Positions 49,256 through 58,744 are shown, counted from the stretch's first letter. The stretch is 63,017 bases of DNA from Streptomyces corallincola (GCF_019104725.1 NZ_JAHRXF010000035.1:1-63017); one strand, 5' to 3'. Numbers and translations: made by a program. Notes: generated from the letters alone by a model not told the origin.

Positions 49256-49618
49256 TCACCCGGTGGTGGAGGGAACGCTCTTCCCCAGAGCGCTGTAGCG
49301 GGCGATCGCCCGGTACAGCGCCTCGCGTTCGGGGTCCGGCAGTTCACCGCCCTGCGCGAAGTCGAGTACGTGTTCGGCGACGGCACGGAGTTTCGTATTG
49401 GTGGTCTGCGAGGTGTCCCGCAGTGCCCGCCACGCCTCCTCCGGTGCGATCCGCCCCAGGACGACGACCGCGCCGACCGCCTGGTCGATGACCGCGTGCG
49501 AGGTGACGGCGCGCCGGAGTTGGGCGGTCTCCGCGCGCAACGCCTCGCCCTGCGCGACCAGATCCGTACTGGACAGCAGGACCAGCGGGTGCGACGGCGA
49601 GAGCGCGAAGAAGGCCAC
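49256..49618 (-). CDS. ANTAR-domain RNA-binding regulator (short)
   Basis: A 120-residue protein. The ANTAR three-helix domain spans ~30-90: LRRAVTSHAVIDQAVGAVVV, LGRIAPEEAWRALRDTSQTT, NTKLRAVAEHVLD. ANTAR proteins bind tandem hairpins in nascent RNA and prevent termination. This one lacks the usual GAF or receiver sensor; only a ~30-residue N-terminal segment precedes the domain. The start is GTG 49618 behind GGAGG. The RNA target is unknown. Confidence 0.85.
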   Translation of the reverse strand: MAFFALSPSHPLVLLSSTDLVAQGEALRAETAQLRRAVTSHAVIDQAVGAVVVLGRIAPEEAWRALRDTSQTTNTKLRAVAEHVLDFAQGGELPDPEREALYRAIARYSALGKSVPSTTG

Positions 49619-49841
49619 GGAACACCTCCGGCGAGTATGGGAGCGGCGGATTCCTCGTACGGGTTCCCCGTGGCACGTGCGATCACACGGGGCGGCCCGG
49701 CGGGTACGGCCGCCGCACGGCCCGGACGTGTTGTCGGCGGGCGGGCCACTCGTGCGGGTGAGAGGTCGCGGCGGGTCTGCGAGGTGGGCGGGTGGGCCGG
49801 GAGACTGGGTGGGTCAGCCGAGAGCGCACCGAAGGATCGTC

Positions 49842-50369
49842 ATGCCGGAAGACCTGTACGCGACGTTGAAGACCGATCAGGGCGACATCGTGGTCCGGCT
49901 GCTGCCGGACCAGGCCCCCAAGACCGTGGCCAACTTCGTGGAGTTGGCCACGGGGCAGCGGGAGTGGCTGGACCCGAACACCGGGCAGCCGAGCAGCCGT
50001 CCGCTGTACGACGGCACGGTGTTCCACCGGGTCATCGAGGACTTCATGATCCAGGGCGGCGACCCGCTGGGCACCGGAACGGGCGGGCCGGGGTACAAGT
50101 TCGCGGACGAGTTCCACCCGGACCTGGCGTTCACCAGGCCGTATCTGCTGGCGATGGCCAACGCCGGGCCCGCCACCAACGGGTCCCAGTTCTTCATCAC
50201 CCTCGCCCCGACCACCTGGCTCACCGGCAAGCACACCATCTTCGGCGAGGTCGCCGACGAGGCCGGGCAGCGGGTCGTGGACATCATCGGCGGGGCGGAG
50301 ACCAACCCGCGCAACGACCGCCCGGTGAAGGACGTGGTCCTCGAATCGGTCGTCGTCGAGACCCGCTGA
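49842..50369 (+). CDS. Cyclophilin-type peptidyl-prolyl cis-trans isomerase
   Basis: A 175-residue cytoplasmic cyclophilin. Catalytic Arg and neighbours are in TVFHRVIEDFMIQGGDP (~57-73), then AMANAGPATNGSQFFITL (~103-120) and WLTGKHTIFGEV (~124-135). It speeds X-Pro isomerisation in protein folding. No signal peptide. ATG 49842 follows GAAGGA. A small CCGACG/CGTCGG hairpin lies shortly after the stop. Confidence 0.92.
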   Translation: MPEDLYATLKTDQGDIVVRLLPDQAPKTVANFVELATGQREWLDPNTGQPSSRPLYDGTVFHRVIEDFMIQGGDPLGTGTGGPGYKFADEFHPDLAFTRPYLLAMANAGPATNGSQFFITLAPTTWLTGKHTIFGEVADEAGQRVVDIIGGAETNPRNDRPVKDVVLESVVVETR

Positions 50370-50429
50370 CGCCCGCCCGCACACGCACCGACGCCCGCGT
50401 CGGCCCGCGCGCCCGGTGTTCCGCCCGCG

Positions 50430-50987
50430 TCAGGCGGCGACCGCGGGGGCTCCCGCGACCGCCGCCAGCGCGGCCGAGAACTGGTCGGTGACACGGGCCA
50501 GGGACCGCGCGGTGTCGGGTGCCAGCCGTACGGCGCCCGACGCGTCGGCGGTGATCTCGCGGTCCAGGGTGAACCAGCCCTGCACGATGTGCGCGGCGCC
50601 CATCGAGCTGAGGACGGGCCGCAGGGCGTAGTCGATGGCCAGGACGTGCGCCGTGGTGCCGCCGGTGGCGAGCGGGAGGACGGTCTTGCCGGTCAGCGCG
50701 TACTGCGGGAGCAGGTCGAGCAGCGACTTCAGCAGGCCCGAGTAGGCGGCCTTGTAGACGGGGGTGCCGATGACGACGCCGTCGGCCTTCTCGAAGAGGG
50801 CGGCGGCCTCGACGATCGCGGGGTGCCCGAAGTCGGCGCCCAGCAGCGCCCCTGCGGGCAGGTCGCGTACGGCGAGCGAGGTCACCGTGTGCCCGTGGCC
50901 GCGCAGGCGGTCGTCGAGATGGTGCAGGAGCCGTGCGGTGCGCGAGCCCGCTGAGGGGCTGCCGGAGACGGACAGGATGGCGGCCAT
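50430..50987 (-). CDS. NADPH-dependent FMN reductase (SsuE-like)
   Basis: A 185-residue flavodoxin-fold reductase: the FMN phosphate loop SVSGSPSAGSRTARLL (~5-20), then VIGTPVYKAAYSGLLKSLLD (~73-92) with the SsuE-type tetramer helix, and LATGGTTAHVLAIDYALRP (~106-124). It reduces FMN with NAD(P)H and supplies FMNH2 to two-component monooxygenases such as the one two genes upstream. Last gene of the sulfur operon. Confidence 0.88.
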   Translation of the reverse strand: MAAILSVSGSPSAGSRTARLLHHLDDRLRGHGHTVTSLAVRDLPAGALLGADFGHPAIVEAAALFEKADGVVIGTPVYKAAYSGLLKSLLDLLPQYALTGKTVLPLATGGTTAHVLAIDYALRPVLSSMGAAHIVQGWFTLDREITADASGAVRLAPDTARSLARVTDQFSAALAAVAGAPAVAA

Positions 50988-51040
50988 GACGGACCTTTCC
51001 GGTTCGGGCGGAGACGGGGACTCGGGTGTGCGGGCGGCGC

Positions 51041-51808
51041 TCACCAGGCGCTCGACTCGACCCCGATCACCGGTACGAGGTGAGCGCGGACCGTCTCCAG
51101 GAAGGTGACGATCTCGGCGGCGACGGAGCGGTGCTGCTGGTCGTTGAGGACGTCGTGCCGGGCGCCGCGCACGGTGGAGAGACGGGCCAGCGGCAGCGCC
51201 TTCACCGTGCGGGCGAGCGCGGAGGGATCGGCCAGCGGGTCGGCGTCGCCGGTGAGGAACAGCGCGGGTACGGCGGGACGGCTGGCGTGGGCGGCCGTCA
51301 GCAGGGCGTCCGGCGCGGGTCCGGTCAGCGCGCCGCGCCGTACCGCGGGGTCGTCGGTGAGCGTGCCCCGGTGCACCGGGCAGGCGGTGCGCGCGTCGAG
51401 TTCCTCCTCCCAGGTGCCGCCCGCCGCGGTGCCGGGTGCGGGGAGCCCGGCGAGGATCACGGCGTCGGGTCCGCCGGTGTCGTGACCCCGGCCGGGGTCG
51501 AGGAGCGCGGCGACTGCGGCAGCTCCGGTGTCGGCGCCCAGCAGGACGAGGGGCCGCGCGACGCCGTCGGCGGTGGCGGTGTCCCGTACGGTGCCGGAGA
51601 TCCGGGCCGCCAGGGCGGTGAGCGACTCGGGTGCCGTGCCGTCCGCGATCCCGGAGGTGTCGAGGACGCGGACGCGGTAGGCGTCGGCGGCCAGGCGCCT
51701 GCCGAGGCGCCCGTAGACGGCGGGGGTCTCGCCCCGGCCGGGTACGACGATCACGGTGCCGCGCACGCGGACTCCGTCGGGCGTGTGGTGGTCGGTGTAC
51801 GGCGTCAT
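51041..51808 (-). CDS. Alpha/beta hydrolase of the sulfur operon
   Basis: A 255-residue alpha/beta hydrolase-like protein: the first strand GTVIVVPGRGETPAVYGRLG, the elbow region VLLGADTGAAAVAAL where the usual nucleophile motif GxSxG reads GADTG (Asp at the nucleophile position), then PALFLTGDADPLADP and the late His in RGARHDVLNDQQHR. An Asp nucleophile would suit dehalogenase- or epoxide-hydrolase-like chemistry. It starts at ATG 51808, 1 bp from the monooxygenase stop. It probably processes the product of the monooxygenase. Confidence 0.75.
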   Translation of the reverse strand: MTPYTDHHTPDGVRVRGTVIVVPGRGETPAVYGRLGRRLAADAYRVRVLDTSGIADGTAPESLTALAARISGTVRDTATADGVARPLVLLGADTGAAAVAALLDPGRGHDTGGPDAVILAGLPAPGTAAGGTWEEELDARTACPVHRGTLTDDPAVRRGALTGPAPDALLTAAHASRPAVPALFLTGDADPLADPSALARTVKALPLARLSTVRGARHDVLNDQQHRSVAAEIVTFLETVRAHLVPVIGVESSAW

Positions 51809-51809
51809 C

Positions 51810-53150
51810 TCATGCCCCCGTGGTCCGGCGGGCCAGGGTGTGCCGGTTGCCGGGGACCGGCAGGCCGAGGTTGCCGCGCAGGGTGTCGGACTCGTACGCG
51901 GTGCGGAACAGGCCGCGTTTCTGGAGCAGCGGGACCACGCCGTCCACGAACAGGGTGAGTTCGTCGTGGGTGCGGAAGGCGAGGTTGATGCCGTCGAGGG
52001 TCCCGGCGTCGAACCACCGCTCGATGGTGTCGGCGACCGTGGTGGGCGAGCCGACGAACGGGGAGCGGCGGAACTCGTTGGCGGACAGGGCGACTTGGCG
52101 GAGGGTGAGGTGCTCGGCGCGGGCCCGTTCGATGAGCTTCGCGGCGGCGGTCCGGCCGCCCTTCTCGGCGAGGTGGGCGATGTCGGGGAAGGGGGCGTCG
52201 AGGTCGTGGCGGCTGAAGTCGTAGGCGCCGAAGGAGCGGCCGAGCAGGGCGAGGCTGCCGTCGAGGCTGTTGTCCTCCTCGAAGATCTCCCGCTCGCGCC
52301 GTCGGGCCAGTTCGTCGGTGGCGGCCACGACGGGACCGCCGTGGATGAAGATCTTGATGTGGTCGGGGTCGCGGCCGTGGGCGGCGGTGCGCTTCTTGAT
52401 GTCGGCGTAGTAGTCGCGGGCGGCCTCCAGGGTGCCGCCGGGGGCGTAGATGCCCTCGGCGACGCGGGCGGCGAGGTCGCGGCCCTCCTCGGAGACCCCG
52501 GCCTGGAAGATGACCGGCTGGCCCTGCGGGGAGCGGGAGAGGTTGAGCGGTCCGGCGACCTGGAAGTGCTCGCCCCGGTGGTCGAGGGCGTGCAGCCGGT
52601 CGGGGTCGAGGAAGACACCGCGCTCGGTGTCGGCGGGGAAGGCGTCGTCCTCGTAGGAGTCCCACAGGCCGCGTGCCACCTGGACGGATTCCAGGGCGCG
52701 GCCGTAGCGGGTGGCGTAGTCGAGGTGTTCGTCCAGGCCGTAGTTGCGGGCGGTGCCGGTGTCGAAGCTGGTGACGACGTTCCATCCGGCCCGGCCGCCG
52801 CTGATGTGGTCGAGCGAGGCGAACCGGCGGGCGAGGTTGAACGGTGAGTTGTACGTGGAACTCGCGGTGCCGACCAGGCCGATGTGCCGGGTGTGGGTGG
52901 CGACGGCGGAGAGCAGGGTCAGCGGTTCGAGCCGGTTGAGGTAGTGGGCGGGGTAGGTGGCGTTGATGAACTGGCTGTCCACGATGAACAGGGCGTCGAA
53001 CAGGGCCTCTTCGGCCGCCTGCGCCTGCTGGATGTAGTAACGGATGTCGATGCTGGCGTTCTTGGCGACCCGTGGGTCCTTCCACAGTCCGTGCTGGCCG
53101 GGGCCGCCGACGCCGTAGGGGTGGAGGGCGAGGTGGAGCCTGCGGGGCAT
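51810..53150 (-). CDS. FMNH2-dependent LLM-class monooxygenase (NtaA/SnaA/DszA type)
   Basis: A 446-residue bacterial-luciferase-like flavin monooxygenase of the long DszA/NtaA/SnaA group: GLWKDPRVAKNASIDIRYY near the start, DSQFINATYPAHYLNRLEPL, GLVGTASSTYNSPFNLARRF (~92-111), GRAGWNVVTSFDTGTARNYG and QPVIFQAGVSEEGRDLAARV. It needs FMNH2, supplied by the SsuE-like reductase of the same operon. The transporter and the Cys leader peptide suggest that it cleaves a C-S bond in an imported organosulfur compound. Substrate unknown. Confidence 0.88.
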   Translation of the reverse strand: MPRRLHLALHPYGVGGPGQHGLWKDPRVAKNASIDIRYYIQQAQAAEEALFDALFIVDSQFINATYPAHYLNRLEPLTLLSAVATHTRHIGLVGTASSTYNSPFNLARRFASLDHISGGRAGWNVVTSFDTGTARNYGLDEHLDYATRYGRALESVQVARGLWDSYEDDAFPADTERGVFLDPDRLHALDHRGEHFQVAGPLNLSRSPQGQPVIFQAGVSEEGRDLAARVAEGIYAPGGTLEAARDYYADIKKRTAAHGRDPDHIKIFIHGGPVVAATDELARRREREIFEEDNSLDGSLALLGRSFGAYDFSRHDLDAPFPDIAHLAEKGGRTAAAKLIERARAEHLTLRQVALSANEFRRSPFVGSPTTVADTIERWFDAGTLDGINLAFRTHDELTLFVDGVVPLLQKRGLFRTAYESDTLRGNLGLPVPGNRHTLARRTTGA

Positions 53151-53199
53151 GGGGATTCCTCTCGGATCGAGGCGGGGTGGGGCGGGGCGGAGCGGGGTC

Positions 53200-54108
53200 T
53201 CAGTGGGTCAACTGGGCGCGCAGGGAGTCCCGTTCGGCACGGTCCGCGGGGGTGCCGTGCAGGGTGGGCGCGGAGCGGACGAGGAGCCGGGTGTACGGGT
53301 GCCGGGGGCGGTTGATCACGTCGGCGGCGGTGCCGGTCTCGGCGAGGGTGCCGCCGTGCAGCACCGTGATCCGGTCCGCGACTCCGGCGACCGAGCCGAG
53401 GTCGTGGGAGATGAACAGCAGGGCGACGCCGTCGCCGCGCAGTTCCTTGAGAATCCGGAGGATGCGCACGCGGTTGGCGGAGTCCAGGGCGCTGACCGGT
53501 TCGTCGAGGACGACGAGCCGGGGCTCGGTGACCAACGCCCTTGCCACAGCGACCCGTTGACGCTGACCGCCGGAGAGTTCGGCGGGCTGCCGGGTGAGCA
53601 GGCCGGGGTCGAGCCGCACCCGGTCCAGGAGGGTCCGGGCACGCTGTTCCGCCTCGGTCCAGGGGGTGCCGCGTACGAGCAGCGGTTCGGTGAGGGATTC
53701 CGCGACGGTGAGATCGGGGTCGAGGCTGCGCAGCGGGTCCTGGAAGACGTACTGGACGACGCCCCGGCGGCGCAGCGCGCGCCACTGGCGGTGGCCGTGG
53801 CGGGTGACGTCCTCGCCGTCGAGGACGAGGGACCCGGCGGAGGGGCGGACGAGTCCGAGCACGCAGCGCGCGAGGGTGGACTTCCCCGACCCGGTCTCCC
53901 CGATCAGCCCCACCGTCTCCCCGGCCGCGACCTCCAGCGAGACCCCGGCGAGCACGGTACGGCGGCGGGCGCGGGTGCCGTAGTGGGCGTGCAGGTCGCT
54001 GATCCGGAGGACCGGACCGCCGTGTGCGGAAAGGCTGTTGGGCGGTACGGCCGGGGACGCGGGGGCGTCCGGTGCGGCGTCCGCGCCGAGCCGCGGGGTG
54101 CCGGTCAC
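53200..54108 (-). CDS. ABC transporter ATPase (DppF/OppF-like)
   Basis: A 302-residue ATPase starting at GTG 54108 inside the stop of the DppD-like gene. After ~30 disordered residues: Walker A GETGSGKST (~69-77), Q-loop YVFQDPLRSLDP, signature LSGGQRQRVAVA, Walker B LVVLDEPVSALD, switch His in FISHDL, and the oligopeptide-type C-terminal tail RHPYTRLLV. Partner of the ATPase encoded just upstream. Confidence 0.9.
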   Translation of the reverse strand: MTGTPRLGADAAPDAPASPAVPPNSLSAHGGPVLRISDLHAHYGTRARRRTVLAGVSLEVAAGETVGLIGETGSGKSTLARCVLGLVRPSAGSLVLDGEDVTRHGHRQWRALRRRGVVQYVFQDPLRSLDPDLTVAESLTEPLLVRGTPWTEAEQRARTLLDRVRLDPGLLTRQPAELSGGQRQRVAVARALVTEPRLVVLDEPVSALDSANRVRILRILKELRGDGVALLFISHDLGSVAGVADRITVLHGGTLAETGTAADVINRPRHPYTRLLVRSAPTLHGTPADRAERDSLRAQLTH

Positions 54109-55082
54109 GCGTCCTCCTCGGGGGTGCGGAACCTGTCGAGCCCGTACTGCTCGTGCTCGTCCACGAGGAGCCGGGTGTACGGGTGCCGGGGGTGGTGCAG
54201 GACGGTGCGGGTGGGGCCCTGTTCGACGACCTCGCCGTCCCGCATGACCAGGACCTCGTCGCAGAGCCGGGCGACGACGGCGAGGTCGTGGGAGACCACG
54301 ACGAGGGCGAGGCCGGTGGTCCGGCGCAGTTCGGCGAGGAGGTCGAGCACCTCGGCCTGCACGGTGACGTCGAGGGCGGTGGTGGCCTCGTCCGCGATCA
54401 GGACGCGCGGCCCGGCCGCGACGGCGGTGGCGATCAGGATGCGCTGGAGCATGCCCCCGGACAGTTCGTGCGGGTACTGCCCCTGGACGCGTTCGGGGTC
54501 GCGCAGGTGGACGGCGCGCAGCAGTCCGAGGACGCGTTCGTGTGCGGCGCGGCGGCCGAGGCCCTGTTTGACGCGGACCACTTCCGCGATCTGGCGGCCC
54601 ACCCGGATCGAGGGGTTGAGGTAGGACGCCGGGTCCTGGAAGACGGCGCTGACGGTGGAGCCGCGCAGCGCGGTCCACGCGCGGGGCGTGAGGGTGCCGA
54701 TGTCGGTGCCGTCGATCTCGATCGAGCCGCCGCTGATCCCGAAGTGGGCGGGCAGGATGCCGAGGGCGGCCCGGCAGGTCAGCGTCTTGCCGCTGCCGGA
54801 CTCCCCGACGATGCCGACGGTCCGGCCGGGGGTGAGGTCGAAGGTGACCCCGTGCACGAGTTTGCGGCCGGTGGCGTGGTCGGTGATCCGCACGTCCCGC
54901 AGCGACAGCGGCGACGGTGCGGCCGGTACGGCGTGCGGTACGCCGGGTGGGCGTCCGGCGTCCGGTACGGCGGGCTCCGGGCCGGTGTGCGGTGCGGCGG
55001 GCCGTCGGCCGGTGGAGCGCGGTACGGCGGTACGCGCCTCCCCCGGGCCTCGGGTGACGGTGCGGCCGGTGGACGGGGTCAT
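54105..55082 (-). CDS. ABC transporter ATPase (DppD/OppD-like)
   Basis: A 325-residue ATPase with an unusually long (~60 residues) Pro/Arg-rich N-terminal extension before LSLRDVRITD. Walker A GESGSGKT (~91-98), Q-loop AVFQDPASYLNPSIRVG, signature LSGGMLQRILIA, Walker B VLIADEATTALD, HDLAVVARL, and the C-terminal RHPYTRLL. It overlaps the DppC-like gene upstream and the DppF-like gene downstream by 4 bp each. Confidence 0.9.
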   Translation of the reverse strand: MTPSTGRTVTRGPGEARTAVPRSTGRRPAAPHTGPEPAVPDAGRPPGVPHAVPAAPSPLSLRDVRITDHATGRKLVHGVTFDLTPGRTVGIVGESGSGKTLTCRAALGILPAHFGISGGSIEIDGTDIGTLTPRAWTALRGSTVSAVFQDPASYLNPSIRVGRQIAEVVRVKQGLGRRAAHERVLGLLRAVHLRDPERVQGQYPHELSGGMLQRILIATAVAAGPRVLIADEATTALDVTVQAEVLDLLAELRRTTGLALVVVSHDLAVVARLCDEVLVMRDGEVVEQGPTRTVLHHPRHPYTRLLVDEHEQYGLDRFRTPEEDA

Positions 55083-55981
55083 CGGGCGCCTCCAGCGTGG
55101 GCGTCGGGGGTCGGGGTCACGGAGGGCACGGCGGCGGTGCGGGCGCGGGCGGCACGACCCCGGAGCAGGGTCCGCCCCGCTTCGCCGGACACGTCCCGGA
55201 GCGCGTCGGCGAGCAGGTTGGCGGCCCAGACGGTGAGCATGACGAGGAGCGCGGGGGCGACGGGCGCCCACGGCTGGTGGCCCAGGTAGCCCAGGTCGGA
55301 GGCGAGGAGTCCGCCCCAGGTCGGTGCGGGCGGCTGCACGCCGATGCCGAGGAAGGTGAGGCTGGAGACGATGACGAAGCCGGTGCCGACGGTCTGGGCG
55401 AGGGCAACCGCGAGCGGCGGCAGCACCTTGGCCCACAGGTGCCGTCGGACGATCCAGCCGGTGCCGGCCCCGGCGATCAGCGCGGCCTCCACGTACGGCG
55501 CGCGGGCCACGGCGAGGGTCGCGGCGCGGGCCACCCGGTAGAAGAGGGGCGAGACGAGGACACCGGTGACCAGCATGGCCTGGGTGAGTCCGTTGCCGAG
55601 CAGGGCGACCACGGCGACGGCGAACAGCAGGAACGGGAGCGCCACCAGTGTGTCCGCGAGCCGCAGGGTGGCCCATTCGAAGACCCGCCCCAGCTGCACG
55701 GAGAGGATGCCGGGCACGGTACCGGCGACGAGCGCGGTGAGGGCGACTTCGAGCGAGCCGAGGACGCTGATCCGGGAGCCCGCGAGGAGTCGGCTGAACA
55801 CGTCCCGGCCGAGGTAGTCGGTGCCGAGCCAGTGTCCGGCGGAGGCGGGCGCGAGGGTGTGCGTGCTGGTGGCCAGCGGGTCGTGCGGTGCCAGGAGCGG
55901 GCCGAGGACGGCCAGCAGGGCGACCACGGCGAGGACGGCCACGGCGATCCGGCCGGAGGTGAGCGACAGGACACGGCGCAC
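55079..55981 (-). CDS. ABC transporter permease (DppC-like)
   Basis: A 300-residue permease with an N-terminal TM, then the DppC-type outside segment GHWLGTDYLGRDVFSRLLAGS (~50-70) and five further TM helices. The ATPase-contact loop near ~190 includes LPPLAVALAQTVGTG. It carries a basic tail after the last helix. It follows the DppB-like gene by 3 bp. Confidence 0.88.
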   Translation of the reverse strand: MRRVLSLTSGRIAVAVLAVVALLAVLGPLLAPHDPLATSTHTLAPASAGHWLGTDYLGRDVFSRLLAGSRISVLGSLEVALTALVAGTVPGILSVQLGRVFEWATLRLADTLVALPFLLFAVAVVALLGNGLTQAMLVTGVLVSPLFYRVARAATLAVARAPYVEAALIAGAGTGWIVRRHLWAKVLPPLAVALAQTVGTGFVIVSSLTFLGIGVQPPAPTWGGLLASDLGYLGHQPWAPVAPALLVMLTVWAANLLADALRDVSGEAGRTLLRGRAARARTAAVPSVTPTPDAHAGGAR

Positions 55982-55984
55982 GGT

Positions 55985-57013
55985 TCACACCCCCCTCTGC
56001 GACGCGGGCGTGACGCGGGCGAGTACGAGGTTGACGATCAGGTTGAAGGACACGACCAGCACGATCGACACGACCAGCACCCCTTGCACGGCGGGTACGT
56101 CACCGCTCTGCGCCGAGTCGTTGGCGAACCGCCCGAACCCCTGGAGCCCGAAGATCCACTCGGTGACGACGGACGCGCCGACCAGCGCGGGGAACTTCAG
56201 CCCGAGCGTGGCGAGCGCGGGCCCGAGGCCGTTGCGCAGGACGTGTCCGAAGAAGATCCGGCGCGGTCCGAGCCCCCGGACGACGGCGCCGGTGACGTAG
56301 TTCTCGCCGTAGGCGGCGACCAGGCCGCCGCGCAGTTGCCGGGCCACGTCGGCGACCACGTCGAAGCTGAGCGCGAGCGCGGGCAGGGTGATGTGGGCGA
56401 GCCAGGGTCCGACCCCCTGGTCGGCGGGGACGTACCCGGCGGACGGGAACAGGTGCAGTCCCACCGCGAGGACGGTGACGAGGACGATACCGACGACGAA
56501 TGCGGGCATCACCGAGATCAGGGTGACGAAGCCGGTGACGGCCCGGTCGATCCAGGTGGTCCGGCGCAGCGCGGCGACGGTGCCCAGAGCGAATCCGGCG
56601 GTGACGCCGATGACCAGGGCGAACACCGCCACCGACAGGCTCACCCCGAGGCCGAGTCCGATGAGCGTGGAGATGTCCGCGCCGTTGGTCCAGCTGGTGC
56701 CGAGCCTGCCGTGCAGGATGCCGCCGATCCAGTCGCCGTACTGCGTCAGGAAAGGCCGGTTCAGGCCCCACTGGGCCTCGACGCGGGCGACGGCCTCGGG
56801 GGTGGCCTCCTCGCCGAGCTGGATACGGGCCGGGCTCAGTCCGCTGAGCGAGCGCAGGGCGAAGGTGACGAACGTGGCGATCAGGAAGACCGGTACGAAC
56901 ACGGCGACCGTGCGGGCGAGCGTGTTCAGGAGACGCCACGCCCCGTGCCGGGCGCCTCGGGAGCGGATACGGGGGCCGGTGGCGGGCGGTGCCGTTGGCC
57001 GGATCGGTGTCAT
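55985..57013 (-). CDS. ABC transporter permease (DppB-like)
   Basis: A 342-residue permease. TM1 (~32-52) precedes an outside domain with NRPFLTQYGDWIGGILHGRL and GTSWTNGADIS, typical of DppB/OppB. Five more TM helices follow, with the EAA-type coupling loop GENYVTGAVVRGLGPRRIFF (~220-240). About 100 bp separate it from the binding-protein gene upstream. Confidence 0.88.
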   Translation of the reverse strand: MTPIRPTAPPATGPRIRSRGARHGAWRLLNTLARTVAVFVPVFLIATFVTFALRSLSGLSPARIQLGEEATPEAVARVEAQWGLNRPFLTQYGDWIGGILHGRLGTSWTNGADISTLIGLGLGVSLSVAVFALVIGVTAGFALGTVAALRRTTWIDRAVTGFVTLISVMPAFVVGIVLVTVLAVGLHLFPSAGYVPADQGVGPWLAHITLPALALSFDVVADVARQLRGGLVAAYGENYVTGAVVRGLGPRRIFFGHVLRNGLGPALATLGLKFPALVGASVVTEWIFGLQGFGRFANDSAQSGDVPAVQGVLVVSIVLVVSFNLIVNLVLARVTPASQRGV

Positions 57014-57115
57014 GGCGGGAGTCCTCTGCGCGGGGGCGGGAGCGGGGTCCGGGTGGGCCGGGTACTGGGGGGCCGAGTGCTGGGGGGCCGAGCGCGAACC
57101 CGGCTGCCGAGGGCG

Positions 57116-58744
57116 TCAGTTGGCGCCCGCGACGGTCACTCCGGTCCAGTTGATGTGTGCCGGGTTCTTCGGCAGGCCGGACACCGCCTTGCTCTTGGCG
57201 AAGAGGTTGGGCGAGGAGTACGTGAACACCAGGGCGCGGCTGGCGAGTCCGGCGCGGGTGGCCGCCTGGAGTTCCTCGGCGTAGTGCGGCGAACTCAGCG
57301 GTGTGGCCCGGACCTTGGCGACGGCCGCCTCGAACCCGGCGGGCTCGTAGGGGGAGCTGAGGTTGAGCGGTCCGTGCGGTCCGAAGTGCGCGGTGAGGGT
57401 CTGGAGCGCGGAGTCCCGGCCGGTGGTGGCGTACAGGGAGAACGTGAGGTCCTTGGCGAAGAACGGGGTCGCCCAGTTCTTGTCGATCCTGATGGTGACG
57501 ATGATGCCGACCTTGGCGAGCTGCGACTGCACGATCTCGGCGGCCGGGTCCTCGGCGGGGATGACGAGGGTCAGCCGGATGTCGCCGGGCCGGTGCCCGG
57601 CCCGCTTCAGCAGCCTGCGGGACTCGGCGGGGTCGTAGGGGTAGCGGTCCGCCGACTTCGGGTCGTAGGCGACGTACCCCTCGGGGAAGGGCTGGTCGGT
57701 GGCCTGCCCGTAGCCGAAGGTCAGCTTGTCCACGAACTCCCGGCGGTCGATCGCGTGCCGTACGGCGTCCACGACACGGGGGTCGTCGAAGGGCGCCTTG
57801 TTGATGTTGAGGCTGATGTTGGAGGCGTTGAAGCCGGGCTGGGTGAACACGTCGAGTCCGGCGCGCTTGGCGTCGGCGGCCTGGCGGGGGTCGAGGTCGG
57901 CGAAGTTGTAGACGCCGGTGCGCAGTCCGGAGACGACCGTGGAGGCGTCGGGTGCGGAGGTCAGTTCCACGGTGTCGATGTGGATGTTCTTCGCGTCCCA
58001 GTAGCCGGGGTTCTTCCGCAGTACCGCCTTGGTGCCGGGGATGAGCTGGGTGACGGTGAACGGCCCCGCGCCGACCGGGTTCCGGTCCAGTTCGGCGGGT
58101 GACCCGGCCGCCTTGGGGCTGGCGATCTGGAGCACGCGTTCGCCGAGCAACTGCGGTATCTGGTAATCGACTTGCGTCAGACGGACCACGGCGTCGAGAC
58201 CGCGCGCCTGGACGGAGCGGATGGAGGTGAGGTCACCGAACAGCGCGGAGTTCTTCTGCCTCTGAGCGCGTTCGACGGCCGCTTTGACGGCGTTCGCGTC
58301 CACCGGCTGCCCGTCGCTGAACTTCAGCCCCGGCCGCAGATGGAAGGTGACCTGATCACCTCTGGCGTTGTACTCCCAGCTCCGCGCCAGATCGGGCACC
58401 GCCTCACCCTTGGCGTTCACCCGGGTCAACGAGGCGTACACGAGGGCGAGTTCACGGAACTGGGCACCGCTGCCACCGACCACCGGGTCCCAGTGCGCGG
58501 GGAAGTAGGAGGAGGCCCACTTCAGCGTGTGCCCGCCCGTGGCGGCCGTGGAGTCTCCGGCGCAGGAGCTGAGCGCGGGCACGAGCAGCACGGCGAGCGC
58601 GGTGCCGATCGCGGCGGCACGTCCCCGGACGCGACCACGCCGGAGCAAGGGCGCGGGGCGCCGCTCGGAAGCGCCAAGTGGACTGTTCGACAGGTCGAGT
58701 TGGGCGAACTTCTGCGCAGGCAAAGCTATATGACGAAGTGTCAT
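57116..58744 (-). CDS. Extracellular solute-binding lipoprotein (SBP_bac_5, DppA-like)
   Basis: A 542-residue binding protein. A ~45-residue N-terminal extension precedes the lipoprotein signal (LLVPALSSC, Cys ~68). The mature part shows the cluster-C signs: DPVVGGSGAQFRELALVYAS, LARSWEYNARGDQVTFHLRP, GLKFSDGQPVDANAVK, and VGAGPFTVTQLIPGTKAVL. The start ATG 58744 has only a weak GAAAG site; the frame stays open further upstream through the heptamer repeats, which is composition-driven. It captures the substrate for the Dpp-type transporter. Ligand inferred to be an organosulfur compound. Confidence 0.88.
   Translation of the reverse strand: MTLRHIALPAQKFAQLDLSNSPLGASERRPAPLLRRGRVRGRAAAIGTALAVLLVPALSSCAGDSTAATGGHTLKWASSYFPAHWDPVVGGSGAQFRELALVYASLTRVNAKGEAVPDLARSWEYNARGDQVTFHLRPGLKFSDGQPVDANAVKAAVERAQRQKNSALFGDLTSIRSVQARGLDAVVRLTQVDYQIPQLLGERVLQIASPKAAGSPAELDRNPVGAGPFTVTQLIPGTKAVLRKNPGYWDAKNIHIDTVELTSAPDASTVVSGLRTGVYNFADLDPRQAADAKRAGLDVFTQPGFNASNISLNINKAPFDDPRVVDAVRHAIDRREFVDKLTFGYGQATDQPFPEGYVAYDPKSADRYPYDPAESRRLLKRAGHRPGDIRLTLVIPAEDPAAEIVQSQLAKVGIIVTIRIDKNWATPFFAKDLTFSLYATTGRDSALQTLTAHFGPHGPLNLSSPYEPAGFEAAVAKVRATPLSSPHYAEELQAATRAGLASRALVFTYSSPNLFAKSKAVSGLPKNPAHINWTGVTVAGAN

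Noticed and set aside
55097..58102. 1001-codon plus-strand open frame
   Set aside because: Antisense to three well-supported ABC transporter genes. Its composition (G, D, R, E, H) is that of a shadow frame.
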